From positions 940,001-1,004,000 of the forward strand of contig NZ_VFOF01000001.1 in NCBI RefSeq assembly GCF_006715975.1: DNA of 64,000 nucleotides. Reading direction: 5' to 3'. Shown piece by piece: positions 44,833 through 53,399 of the stretch. Numbering within the stretch: the stretch's first letter is position 1; each line of letters opens with the position of its first letter. The stretch comes from Zymomonas mobilis. GTDB taxonomy: Bacteria; Pseudomonadota; Alphaproteobacteria; Sphingomonadales; Sphingomonadaceae. A program made the position numbers and the translations under genes. The notes beneath the pieces are model-generated. The model was not told the DNA's origin. It made no database searches and saw only the letters and a list, made by a program, of their open reading frames with translations.

Positions 44833-46500
44833 TTAACTGTATTTTTGAGGATTAAGAAGAGAATCTACATCAACGACTAAAGCGGTTTTCCCTTCTTGTA
44901 AAAAAGCGACTCCACTAATACCATGCACCGGCTGGAAATTTTTTTCGAGACTTTGTACCAAAACTTGCCGCTGACTATCCAAAGCATCGACAATAATCAT
45001 GACTTCGGGCTGATGAATCGCCTGATCAATCCGGATCAGGATTTTTCGACCTTCCTTAAAAGAGTCTTGGGTGAAAGTTTCTTCGCCCAACAAAGCGGAT
45101 AACGCAATCGCAGGAAACCATTGATCCCGTAATTGGATCATGGATTGTCGTTCATCGACCCAATGGATGTCTTCCGCATGGACGGCGATGCTTTCGACAA
45201 TATCGGAAATCGGCAGAATATAGCGTTGTTCTTTGACTTTGACGATTAAACCTTCAACCATGGTTTGGTTGAGCGGTAAAAGCAGAGTGACACGCGTACC
45301 TGAATGAGGTGCGGCATAGATGCGAATTTCGCCTTTTAATGACTGAATAATGTGTTTTACGGTAGAAAAACCACTTTTTTCTTTATGCTGATAGTCACTG
45401 TCGAAATTCTGCGCTTCTGTTTCGGCAGAAGCATCCTTATCTGCAATTATCCCGTATTTTTCGGCAATTTTAATGAGTTTTTCCCACAAAATACCACGCC
45501 CGTCATCAGAAATGACGATTTTTAAACGGCTGGCATGATAGCGAGCTTCCAATCGGATGTGGCCTTCACGGGCTTTGCCGATTTCCTGTCGCTCTTTTGC
45601 GTCTTCAATACCGTGAAAGGCGGCGTTATCGACGAGTTCCAGCAGGGCTTTTCCAAGCTGGATAACAATGCGTTTATCTATTTTTGTTTCTGAACCGATC
45701 ATCGAAAAGGCAATGAATTTACCGCTGTCGGTAAAACGTTGTTCAATAATTGAAATGATCTGCGAAAAAAGTGGCTCAACTGTTTGGGTTTGAAGCGCCA
45801 TCGCATAATTATTAGCGGCTTGAATCAGTTGATCCAGCTTTTCAAGCGCGTTGACCCGACCAGCATTTTCAGAAGAAAGCGAGCTAAGACTTAATTCTGA
45901 GCGGACACTCAACATTTCGTGGAATATGTCGAAAAGATTATCCAGCTTTTCGGGATTAACCGGAATATGGGGAGCGAGACTACCTTCGACATGAAGGCTA
46001 TCATCTGTAAAATTGGGTTGCAGCCGTGTTAAAGGATCATCGGCTATTAAAGCTGAATTTGCATGGGATGTTATTTTTTGGTTATCGGTGGTCGGTTCAT
46101 CACCAATTGTCTTAATCGCATATTGAGAGGAATGAGCAGTTGCGTTCTTTAATTCCTCTTCAAGTTGGATATGGTCTAGCGGTGTCTGTCCAGAGGCAAC
46201 GGCTAGAATATAACGCTCAATCGTATCAAAACTACGTTGGACTAGGTCGATTAAAAACAGATTTAAGGCGAGGCGATCATTACGGATGGCTTCGATCAGT
46301 TGTGCCAGTAAAAAAGTAAGCTGCACCAAAGGCTTTTCGCCATCACCTGCCGCTTGGTTATTGAGTTCCTTTATCGCCATTTCCAGACGCAACAGACATT
46401 TGCTGTCATAAACGCCAGCCTGACAGGCTCTTAGGTCATTCTCGATAGTTTTTTTTTGGCCTTGCCATAAAGTAAACAGTTTTTTTTCGGGCTGCGTCAT
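44833..46500 (-). CDS. cheA-like: CheA-like protein lacking key kinase residues
   Basis: A 555-residue protein with CheA layout: a helical P1/HPt-like part (1-100), a linker, P3 dimerisation (~175-250), P4 ATP-binding (~260-410) and P5 CheW-like (~412-550). The phospho-accepting His of the AHSIKG motif is Met41 (RLEMAIKE). P4 keeps the N box (LVDNAAFHGIE, Asn292) and the G1 box SDDGRGI. The F/ATP-lid/G2 stretch that normally reads GFST...SGRGVGMDVVK is collapsed to SGFSTVK, losing the glycine-rich loop. It probably cannot autophosphorylate, although ATP binding may remain. P5 should still couple to a receptor. Confidence 0.85.
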   Translation of the reverse strand: MTQPEKKLFTLWQGQKKTIENDLRACQAGVYDSKCLLRLEMAIKELNNQAAGDGEKPLVQLTFLLAQLIEAIRNDRLALNLFLIDLVQRSFDTIERYILAVASGQTPLDHIQLEEELKNATAHSSQYAIKTIGDEPTTDNQKITSHANSALIADDPLTRLQPNFTDDSLHVEGSLAPHIPVNPEKLDNLFDIFHEMLSVRSELSLSSLSSENAGRVNALEKLDQLIQAANNYAMALQTQTVEPLFSQIISIIEQRFTDSGKFIAFSMIGSETKIDKRIVIQLGKALLELVDNAAFHGIEDAKERQEIGKAREGHIRLEARYHASRLKIVISDDGRGILWEKLIKIAEKYGIIADKDASAETEAQNFDSDYQHKEKSGFSTVKHIIQSLKGEIRIYAAPHSGTRVTLLLPLNQTMVEGLIVKVKEQRYILPISDIVESIAVHAEDIHWVDERQSMIQLRDQWFPAIALSALLGEETFTQDSFKEGRKILIRIDQAIHQPEVMIIVDALDSQRQVLVQSLEKNFQPVHGISGVAFLQEGKTALVVDVDSLLNPQKYS

Positions 46501-46647
46501 AAAATAGTATATTCCCCGAAAGAACGTCTGATGGTTCCTGTTACTCTGGAACCCTATAGAATCGATATCCAGAAAATAGCTAGAGTTAGTGCATCTATAT
46601 TATTGAATTATACATCAAAATCGGAAGGCACGCTGGTAAATTTTATC

Positions 46648-46665
46648 CATCCAGTCAAGGATGGA
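46648..46665 (-). terminator. Hairpin downstream of chemoreceptor gene
   Basis: A perfect TCCATCC / GGATGGA stem with a 6-nt loop lies ~70 bp past the receptor stop on the minus strand. No T tract follows, so a terminator role is uncertain. Confidence 0.35.
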
Positions 46666-46734
46666 ATAGTAATGCCGGATTATATTTGACGTTTTTTATT
46701 TATGTTTTGATCTCGTTATAAAATCCGGCAAGAT

Positions 46735-48138
46735 TTAATTTGTCTTTGCATCGGCCCCTAGATGGAAGCGTTCCAAAGCGGTTCCCAGCAAATCAATGGC
46801 ATCGACAATATTGCGAGAGGCTTCGGTTGATTGTTCGACAATAACACCGCCTTGCTGGGTGATTTTTTCAGTATCTTTGACCATAGCCGCGGCATTATGC
46901 AGATCTTGCGATTGGGATACCGCCGATAGTGAAATATCATGCGCTTGTTGATTAACGGTTTCGATACTCTGAATAATTTCTTCGAATGTTTTTCCAGTAT
47001 TTTCGACATGGTTTTTAGTGGTGCTAAGCTGTTTTAGGCTCCCTTCAATAAGGGTTTTTATGCCTGCAGCCGCTTCAGCAGAACGTTGTGCCAATGCCCG
47101 CACTTCATTTGCCACAACGGTAAAGCCTCGTCCGGCTTCGCTGGCTTTCGCGGCTTCGATGCTAGCATTCAAAGCTAAAAGATTGGTTTGAAAGGCGATA
47201 TCATCAATCAAGATGACGATATTGGAAATCTTCTTTGAAGAGGCGGATAAAATTTCCATGCTTTCGATAGCTTCAGAAGCAATACGACCGCCTTCACCGG
47301 CCTTCACCCGTGTTTGTTCAATCGATTTGCTCACATCCCTTGCGCGGGATGCGGTTTTTTCTGCGGCATCTGCGATCTGACTCATCGTCGAAGTCGCATC
47401 CCCCAGCGCTTGAATCTGATGCTGGCTGGAATCTGTCAGAGATCGCGTAAAACGCCCAATATTATGTGCTTCCGAACGCGCATTATTGGCGATTGTAACG
47501 ACTTTGGCGATGGTGCCGGCTAGACTGGAGCGCATATTAGCAAAGTCATTGGCAATGGCGGCGTAATTTTTCGGGATATGTTCAAGAACAACATCGAAAT
47601 TTTGTTCAGCCATCTGATTAAGCGCTTTACTGAGGCTTGTCAGAATGGTGTTCCGTTCTTGGCGTTCATAGTCGAGGTAATTCGACAGAACGATTTCAAT
47701 ATCAAGTAATGTTAATTTGACTAAAGAGCCTATTGTTTTGGCTAGTTTTTGATGCAGCAAAAAGCCACCCGGTGCGCCCTTTATCGCCCGCGTAATCAGT
47801 TGTTCCAAATTGATCGCATAAGCACTGATATAATAGGTGGGGGTAACCCCTATCTGTGCATGGATCGCGCCAATTTTTTTAGAATTTTCTGCGCTTTGTT
47901 GATTTAAGGGTAAAGAAAACCAAGCCGTCCAATGGGCGAGCTGTTTCTTTTTAGCCTTATCAATTCCAGCTTTGCTTTTAAAAAAAGAGTGTGCTGATGT
48001 TCGGTTCAGATGGTCATAAAGATAATCGAGGGTTTTTAGCCCATAACGCCCAATTATTTTTTTAAGCGCAGGAAAATTTTTGTAGTCATTTTCAGTGACG
48101 TTGAATAATTTTAAACGTTCCTTGAAATCTTCAGCCAC
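46735..48138 (-). CDS. Globin-coupled methyl-accepting chemoreceptor (HemAT-like)
   Basis: A 467-residue soluble receptor with no membrane helix. Residues ~1-165 form a sensor-globin domain; His93 in AIHAQIGVTPTYYISAY aligns with the proximal haem ligand of HemAT. The C-terminal part is a cytoplasmic MCP signalling hairpin, with the tip IAFQTNLLALNASIEAAK and EVRALAQRSAEAA. There is no CheR-tethering pentapeptide at the C-terminus. It presumably senses O2 (or NO/CO) through haem. Start is GTG 48138 with AAGGAT upstream. It is transcribed in the same direction as the CheA- and CheB-like genes. Confidence 0.9.
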   Translation of the reverse strand: MAEDFKERLKLFNVTENDYKNFPALKKIIGRYGLKTLDYLYDHLNRTSAHSFFKSKAGIDKAKKKQLAHWTAWFSLPLNQQSAENSKKIGAIHAQIGVTPTYYISAYAINLEQLITRAIKGAPGGFLLHQKLAKTIGSLVKLTLLDIEIVLSNYLDYERQERNTILTSLSKALNQMAEQNFDVVLEHIPKNYAAIANDFANMRSSLAGTIAKVVTIANNARSEAHNIGRFTRSLTDSSQHQIQALGDATSTMSQIADAAEKTASRARDVSKSIEQTRVKAGEGGRIASEAIESMEILSASSKKISNIVILIDDIAFQTNLLALNASIEAAKASEAGRGFTVVANEVRALAQRSAEAAAGIKTLIEGSLKQLSTTKNHVENTGKTFEEIIQSIETVNQQAHDISLSAVSQSQDLHNAAAMVKDTEKITQQGGVIVEQSTEASRNIVDAIDLLGTALERFHLGADAKTN

Positions 48139-48271
48139 GCATAATCCTTAAATTGGAAATTATTCCGTCTGCCGAACAGCATGTCGTGAGGCATTTGATG
48201 CGTCATTCGGACATGAACATACAGCGTCTATATTCCTACGGCATATATTGAAAAATTTACATTCATTTTGA

Positions 48272-48303
48272 AACAAAAAGGGTGCCAAAATGGCACCCTT
48301 CTT
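48272..48303 (-). terminator. Rho-independent terminator after rpsI
   Basis: On the minus strand AAGGGTGCCA and TGGCACCCTT form a 10-bp stem followed by TTTTTGTTT. It lies ~45 bp after the rpsI stop. Confidence 0.88.
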
Positions 48304-48344
48304 TATCTTTTACTTTATAAATTGTTTTATAAAGTAAAAAGGTT

Positions 48345-48896
48345 TTAACGTTTGGAGAACTGGAAGCTACGACGTGCTTTTGCACGGCCGTATTTCTTAC
48401 GTTCAACCGCACGGCTATCACGCGTTAAGAAGCCTGCTGCCTTCACAGTAGAACGCAGGGTCGGTTCGTAACGGGTCAAAGCCTGTGAAATGCCATGCTT
48501 TACAGCACCGGCCTGACCGGAAAGGCCACCACCGGTGACAGTTGCGACGACATCATACTGGCCACGACGTTCGGTAACGTCGAAAGGCTGGTTGATAACC
48601 AGACGCAGGGTCGGACGAGCGAAGTAAACTTCCTGATCACGACCATTAACGACGATCTTGCCGCTGCCTGGCTTGATCCAAACGCGGGCGACGGCGTCTT
48701 TACGACGACCGGTTGCATAGGCGCGACCCTGAGCGTCTAAAATCTGCTCACGCAGGGGAGCTGGTTCGACAACGTCTGCTTTTTTCTCAACAACAGCTTC
48801 GGTTACTTCAACAGAAGGGGTTGCTGCACCAGCATTCGCTGCGCCGGCTGCTGCCAGATCAGCGAGGTCAGAAAGAGATTGACGATGATCAGCCAT
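48345..48896 (-). CDS. rpsI: 30S ribosomal protein S9
   Basis: A 183-residue S9. The conserved body starts at [21 protein letters not shown] and ends with the invariant [10 protein letters not shown]-terminus that reaches the decoding centre. A ~50-residue Ala/Glu-rich N-terminal extension precedes it, longer than the usual ~130-residue protein; similar extensions occur in sphingomonads. Its ATG overlaps the rplM stop by one base (TGATG). Confidence 0.97.
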   Translation of the reverse strand: MADHRQSLSDLADLAAAGAANAGAATPSVEVTEAVVEKKADVVEPAPLREQILDAQGRAYATGRRKDAVARVWIKPGSGKIVVNGRDQEVYFARPTLRLVINQPFDVTERRGQYDVVATVTGGGLSGQAGAVKHGISQALTRYEPTLRSTVKAAGFLTRDSRAVERKKYGRAKARRSFQFSKR

Positions 48897-49375
48897 CAGG
48901 CACCCACCTTATTTTTACGGTTCATAGCCGCAACATCAAGAACTTCAGGATTCTGAGCCGCATGCGAATGTTCCACACCGGCGAAGATACGGAGGTTACG
49001 CATTTGCTGGCGACCTAAGGGGCCACGAGGAATCATGCGTTCAACCGCTTTTTCCAATACACGTTCAGGAAAACGTCCACCCAATACTTTGGCAGGGGTG
49101 GTTTCCTTGATACCACCAGCATAACCGGTATGCTTGTAGTATACTTTTTTCTGCATTTTACGGCCGGTAAAACGCACTTTATCCGCATTGATAACAACGA
49201 CATTGTCGCCGCAATCAATATAAGGGGTAAAGCTCGGTTTGTGCTTGCCGCGCAGGATATTAGCGATAATCGTTGCGACACGACCAACAACTAATCCTTC
49301 AGCATCAATCAGATGCCATTTTTTTTCGACGGTTGCAGGCGTTGCCGGCTTCGTCGTTTTCATGAGCGCCTTCAT
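48896..49375 (-). CDS. rplM: 50S ribosomal protein L13
   Basis: A 159-residue L13 with [20 protein letters not shown], the [16 protein letters not shown] segment and [33 protein letters not shown] near the end is diagnostic. ATG 49375 or ATG 49366 may be the start. Forms the classic rplM-rpsI operon, with a promoter candidate ~85 bp upstream. Confidence 0.97.
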   Translation of the reverse strand: MKALMKTTKPATPATVEKKWHLIDAEGLVVGRVATIIANILRGKHKPSFTPYIDCGDNVVVINADKVRFTGRKMQKKVYYKHTGYAGGIKETTPAKVLGGRFPERVLEKAVERMIPRGPLGRQQMRNLRIFAGVEHSHAAQNPEVLDVAAMNRKNKVGA

Positions 49376-49699
49376 GGGCTCTTGTTCCTCATATGGCTAA
49401 AAATTCGTAAAATTGCGGAGATTCCTGTGTTCAGCAGGAAAACCGACTATTGAAGGCAGGTGAATACAGTCTAGGCCGTAATAGTCAAGAAGAATAAGGG
49501 TTTTTAGAGTGGTACTATAATACCACGGCAAATATTTCTGGCCTTTTTACCCCGAAAGCTATTCATTTCCGATCATACTCAAGCGGTAAAATAACCCACG
49601 TTATGTTGTAACATATATAATAAAGTCCCATATAGCGCACAGACCAGAGCATCTTCCGCAAAAGTTAAGGGATGCCTTATAAAACTTTAGGACAAAGAG
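49376..49699. other. Divergent promoter region of rplM and MerC genes
   Basis: A 324-bp gap. It holds the rplM promoter candidate (49461-49488). No other structure or ORF was recognised. Confidence 0.4.
49461..49488 (-). promoter_or_regulatory. Promoter candidate for rplM-rpsI
   Basis: On the minus strand TTGACT (49488-49483), a 16-bp spacer and TATTCA (49466-49461) match sigma-70 consensus at five and four positions. It implies an ~80-nt 5' leader on the ribosomal protein mRNA. Confidence 0.5.
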
Positions 49700-50083
49700 A
49701 TGATAAAGCGAATTTTCCGATCACATTGGTTAGATCGTATCGCTGTTGTGCTTTCGGGTTTATGCGCTATCCACTGTTTTGGTGGATTATTTCTTTTGCT
49801 CTTTTTATCCGAGGTATCCGATCGGCTGAGCGACCCGCGCATTCATGAAATCGGTTTGGGGTTGGCCGTTCTTTTCGCTGTATTAGGTTTAGGCGGCGGC
49901 TTTATATCGCATCATAAATGGCGTCCCGTCATTATCGGCTCTATTGGTATTGCCTTTATGTCGGTAGGTCTCTTTATCGGCCACAGCGTTTGGGAAGATG
50001 TCTGTACGGTTATTGGCGTTTGTTTAGTGGCTTGCGCCCATTTACTTAATCATCGTGTCAGAAGGCATAGTTGCCTTCATTAA
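49700..50083 (+). CDS. MerC-domain membrane protein
   Basis: A 127-residue protein with four membrane helices. LSGLCAIHCFGGLFLLLFL carries the paired cysteines of the MerC mercury-uptake family, and VCTVIGVCLVACAH adds more Cys in the last helix. No merR, merA or merT adjoins, so the family name says little about substrate; many stand-alone MerC proteins have unknown roles. ATG 49700 has AGGACAAAGAG upstream. Confidence 0.8.
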   Translation: MIKRIFRSHWLDRIAVVLSGLCAIHCFGGLFLLLFLSEVSDRLSDPRIHEIGLGLAVLFAVLGLGGGFISHHKWRPVIIGSIGIAFMSVGLFIGHSVWEDVCTVIGVCLVACAHLLNHRVRRHSCLH

Positions 50084-50098
50084 AGGCGGATAAGCGGT

Positions 50099-50146
50099 AA
50101 CGATATATTTTTACTTTTTCCCAAGAGCAAAAATATATCGCTCCCT
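50099..50146. terminator. Bidirectional terminator
   Basis: CGATATATTTTT (50101-50112) and AAAAATATATCG (50129-50140) form a 12-bp AT-rich stem between the convergent MerC and DUF192 genes. Confidence 0.6.
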
Positions 50147-50151
50147 TTTTG

Positions 50152-50685
50152 CTATTTTTTCTCTTGAAAGAATTTTTCAGGGAAAGGCAGGGTGGCAGAA
50201 CACTGTTTGATCGTGATTCTGGAACCGGTTATGATGTTACGGTTACTTAAAACGCCTTTACCGACTTCCAAGGCAACGCGCACCGCTTTATCCGAGACGT
50301 GAAGCTCTGTCGTATTCGGCTTCATATTTTCTATCTGGGTAATTTCGCCTTTGTCATTGATAAAGGCAACCGACATCGGACGCAGCACTGACCGCATAGT
50401 GAAGGCGTAACGACGTGGACTGTCCCATAAGAAAAGCATGATCGGGGTGCCGCTATTCAGATTGGCAACGCCCTGATTGATCTGTTCTTTGGTATGGGCA
50501 ACCGGAATGGTCGTGAAGGGAATTTTTGTTCCAAAACTTGCTGTTTTGATTTCGAAATCACAGCTTGCCCATGGGTCATTGGTAGGCGGCACCGCTTCGG
50601 TGGAGGGGGGTGTTTGTCTATAATCTGGGGTGTCGTTATTGGCAGATAAAATAAAAACGGCTGCCAACATAAAAATCTTACGCAT
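50152..50685 (-). CDS. DUF192 family exported protein
   Basis: A 177-residue protein. The start (MRKIFMLAAVFILSA) is a signal peptide. After a Pro/Thr linker, the DUF192 fold runs from FTTIPVAHTKEQINQG through LFLWDSPRRYAFTMRSVLRPMS to VLSNRNIITGSRI. The function of the family is unknown; it is widespread in proteobacteria and often near small housekeeping genes. Confidence 0.85.
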   Translation of the reverse strand: MRKIFMLAAVFILSANNDTPDYRQTPPSTEAVPPTNDPWASCDFEIKTASFGTKIPFTTIPVAHTKEQINQGVANLNSGTPIMLFLWDSPRRYAFTMRSVLRPMSVAFINDKGEITQIENMKPNTTELHVSDKAVRVALEVGKGVLSNRNIITGSRITIKQCSATLPFPEKFFQEKK

Positions 50686-50930
50686 GGGATATGCCTTTTT
50701 CTACTCTGGTTTAGATGCCATTTATCAGGATATCGATTTAATGAACATCTAAGAGTATTACTCAAGGAATATAAAGAAAGTTGTCATTTTTAAAGGCGGT
50801 TTTCTAAAAAATATCTCAGGTAAATAGCTGACGCTTTTTTCGTTAATTAGACAAAATACTTAAATCCTGTCTGGATTGATAATGATCACCTCTCATCCTA
50901 AAAATAATATAACGATAGCTGATGCATATT

Positions 50931-51485
50931 TTATTTTTTGGCCTTTAAATAACGATAGAGCGTTGCACGGCTGACACCGGAAGCTTGGCAAATATCGGCA
51001 ATCGGCATATCGGGATTGTTATGATAAAGCGTGATAGCGGTTTTGATTTTGTTTTCTGGCATATGGGGACGTCCGCCTAACCGACCTCTTGCACGCGCAG
51101 CCTTTAAACCGGCTTGGGTGCGTTCACGGATAAGATTACGTTCGAATTCAGCCATTGCCCCGAAAAGATGAAAGATCAGACCACCATTAGAGGAATCTGT
51201 ATCAATTTTTTCAGACAGGCTCTCAAACAGAACCGACCGTTTTTTCAGATTGTCGACCAAGGTAATCAGTTCTTTTAACGATCTTGCCAGACGGTCAAGT
51301 CGCCATACGATGAATTTATCCCCTTCACGCATGTAGTTTAAAGCTTCATCCAGACCAGGTCTTTCGGCTTTGATACTGCTGACCTTATCCGTGAAGATTT
51401 CTTCACAGCCCGCGTCTTTCAAAGCCTGAATCTGATCGTCCAGATTCTCTTCATGGGTTGAAACCCGTGCATATCCAATTTTCAT
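50931..51485 (-). CDS. Serine recombinase (resolvase/invertase family)
   Basis: A 184-residue site-specific recombinase with the catalytic domain MKIGYARVSTHEENLDDQ (nucleophile Ser9), the arginine-bearing VWRLDRLARSLKEL and AEFERNLIRERTQAGLKAAR, and a C-terminal HTH_7 domain (MPIADICQASGVSRATLYRYL). It is of the Pin/Hin/Tn3-resolvase size. It is an orphan: no transposase, tail-fibre or cointegrate genes adjoin. The 14-bp inverted repeat 175 bp upstream is its only nearby candidate site. It looks complete. Confidence 0.9.
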   Translation of the reverse strand: MKIGYARVSTHEENLDDQIQALKDAGCEEIFTDKVSSIKAERPGLDEALNYMREGDKFIVWRLDRLARSLKELITLVDNLKKRSVLFESLSEKIDTDSSNGGLIFHLFGAMAEFERNLIRERTQAGLKAARARGRLGGRPHMPENKIKTAITLYHNNPDMPIADICQASGVSRATLYRYLKAKK

Positions 51486-51658
51486 AATATTCTTTTATTC
51501 CGAAATTCGATTTTGATATAGTGATTATAAGATGTGTTTTAAGATTAAATAATAATAAATACAATAATACTTATAGAACAATAGCTTATATTGCTCAACA
51601 TTGTATGTTTTTATCTCATATTCCTAAGATTGCAACAATTAGAAATATATTAGGCAGA

Positions 51659-51692
51659 GATAGTAGCAAGTATCGGTTTACTTACTACTATC
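51659..51692. repeat. 14-bp inverted repeat near recombinase and galM
   Basis: GATAGTAGCAAGTA (51659-51672) and TACTTACTACTATC (51679-51692) pair with one mismatch around a 6-nt loop. It sits 26 bp past the galM stop and 175 bp before the recombinase start. It could be the galM terminator (though no T tract follows) or a recombinase half-site pair. Confidence 0.6.
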
Positions 51693-51717
51693 CTGATGAC
51701 GGCATTATAGGCCTATT

Positions 51718-52896
51718 TTAGCGACGTGTTCCAAAACGGAAAATGGTCGTGTAATCAAATGCCTGTCCCGGCTTAAGTTCAGTCGTCGGGAAGGTTTTAT
51801 GATTAGGTGAATCGGGGAAATGCTCGGCTTCAAAGGCAATCGCGTCCGTCTGGCGGTATTGCTGATTGCTTTTGCCGTAATAGGTGCCATCCAGTGAATT
51901 GGATGTATAAACTTGCATGCCCGGTTGCGAGGTTAAGACCTCCATCGTCCGGCCTGTTTTCGGATCAAAAATTTGCGCAGCAAGACGCGGTTGTTTGCCA
52001 TATTCGCCGTTAATGACCCAGTTTTGATCATATCCGCGCGCATAGCGAAGCTGGACATCATTATCCCGCAAATGGTCACCAATGCGCATCGGATTACGGA
52101 AATCAAGAACCGTACCTTGAACAGGGGCGATTTCTCCCGTTGGAATAGAAGTCGCATCTGTTGGGGTGTAGTTATCGGCATTGATTTTCAAAATCTGATT
52201 TTCGATCGAACCGGAGCCTTCCCCTGAAAGGTTGAAATAGCTGTGGTTCGTCAGATTCAAGACCGTGGGTTTATCGGTTTTTGCCTGATAGTGAAGACGC
52301 AATTCGTTTTTGTCGTTCAAGCTATAGGTGACATGAACTGTTAAATTCCCCGGGAAACCTTGATCGTTATCGGGACTGACCAATGTCAGTTCTGCACCGG
52401 CTTCATGTTCGGTCGCGGGCAGGGGACGGACAGTCCAGACATATTTATCAAAGCCTTTGGTGCCCCCATGCAAAGAATTAGGGGCTGCCGTTACCGGAAC
52501 ATGGTAGGTTTTTCCACCGAGGCTGTAGGTGCCGTTGGCAATACGGTTAGCATAGCGACCGATAAGCGCGCCAAAGAAAAGGCCGCCCTTAGCCGAATCT
52601 TCCGTGTAGCCTTTCAGATCGGAGAAACCGAGAACGATGTCTCCGGCTTTTCCGTCTTTATCTGGCGTTTCGATGGATTGGATAATACCACCATAGGAAA
52701 TGAAGCGAACCGTAATGCCATTCGTATTTTTTAAGGTATAAATCTGAACAGGTTGGCCTTCAGGAGTGGTGCCAAAGGGCGCACTACTTAAACTGACCGA
52801 AGACGCAGCGCTATGGGCAGCAGTCGGCATGATGACTGCGCCGGGCACAGATAAACCAAGGCATAAATATATTATCTGTTTTGATAGATAGCGCAT
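51718..52896 (-). CDS. galM: Aldose 1-epimerase (mutarotase), exported
   Basis: About 392 residues. A signal peptide (hydrophobic IIYLCLGLSVPGAVIMPTAA, cleavage near AHSA) predicts a periplasmic enzyme that interconverts alpha and beta sugars. The galactose-mutarotase core is clear: RFISYGGIIQSI, NSLHGGTKGFDK and LNLTNHSYFNLSG (catalytic His), and a late Glu in AIAFEAEHFPDSPNH. This suits a sugar fermenter handling glucose before uptake. ATG 52896 is preferred; a TTG at 52914 would extend it by six residues. Confidence 0.92.
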   Translation of the reverse strand: MRYLSKQIIYLCLGLSVPGAVIMPTAAHSAASSVSLSSAPFGTTPEGQPVQIYTLKNTNGITVRFISYGGIIQSIETPDKDGKAGDIVLGFSDLKGYTEDSAKGGLFFGALIGRYANRIANGTYSLGGKTYHVPVTAAPNSLHGGTKGFDKYVWTVRPLPATEHEAGAELTLVSPDNDQGFPGNLTVHVTYSLNDKNELRLHYQAKTDKPTVLNLTNHSYFNLSGEGSGSIENQILKINADNYTPTDATSIPTGEIAPVQGTVLDFRNPMRIGDHLRDNDVQLRYARGYDQNWVINGEYGKQPRLAAQIFDPKTGRTMEVLTSQPGMQVYTSNSLDGTYYGKSNQQYRQTDAIAFEAEHFPDSPNHKTFPTTELKPGQAFDYTTIFRFGTRR

Positions 52897-52914
52897 GTGA
52901 CAATCTTTCTTCAA

Positions 52915-53399
52915 TTTTTAAAGACTAAATCAATAAAAATTATTATTTATTCTTGAATAATTAGATGAATTAAATAAGATATGCGAAGAAAGATATGACA
53001 TTTTCTCTTAAAATCAATAATAATGGCGAATATTTAGTAATTATTATTTTAGATTATCCGTAAATTAAAAATAATATTGTTATTTATAGTAATGTAATAC
53101 TAATATTTTTCGAAGTCAATTTTGACAACGCAAGTCAAAGCACAATGGATTTATTACTTTTTCTTAAAATAGAAGTTGCTATGGGGCTTTTTGGATTGCC
53201 TTGATCAAGGCTTCATAAGTTTGATTTTTATGATTTAATTTATTTCAATAGATATATGAAATTTTATTTTTTATTTTTAAAATTATATAACTTCAATAAA
53301 TAGAAATTTCAAAATTATCTTTAATTAATCTTACTAATGAGGAAAATCTCTCGGAGAGAAAACTTGATCCGTTTTCCCTCCGAAAAGAATAAAGTTTCT
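52915..53399. other. AT-rich intergenic region, galM to lysS
   Basis: A 485-bp AT-rich stretch with no ORF. Its last part carries the lysS terminator (53351-53383). The remainder should hold the galM promoter; no clear hexamer pair was recognised. Confidence 0.45.
53351..53383 (-). terminator. Terminator after lysS
   Basis: TCGGAGAGAAAAC and GTTTTCCCTCCGA form a 13-bp stem with one mismatch and a 7-nt loop, 17 bp after the lysS stop on the minus strand. Confidence 0.65.

Noticed and set aside
51521-51721. 66-residue plus-strand frame between recombinase and galM
   Set aside because: Composed of AT-rich codons, runs through the 14-bp inverted repeat, ends at the galM 3' end, and has no ribosome site or family-like motif.
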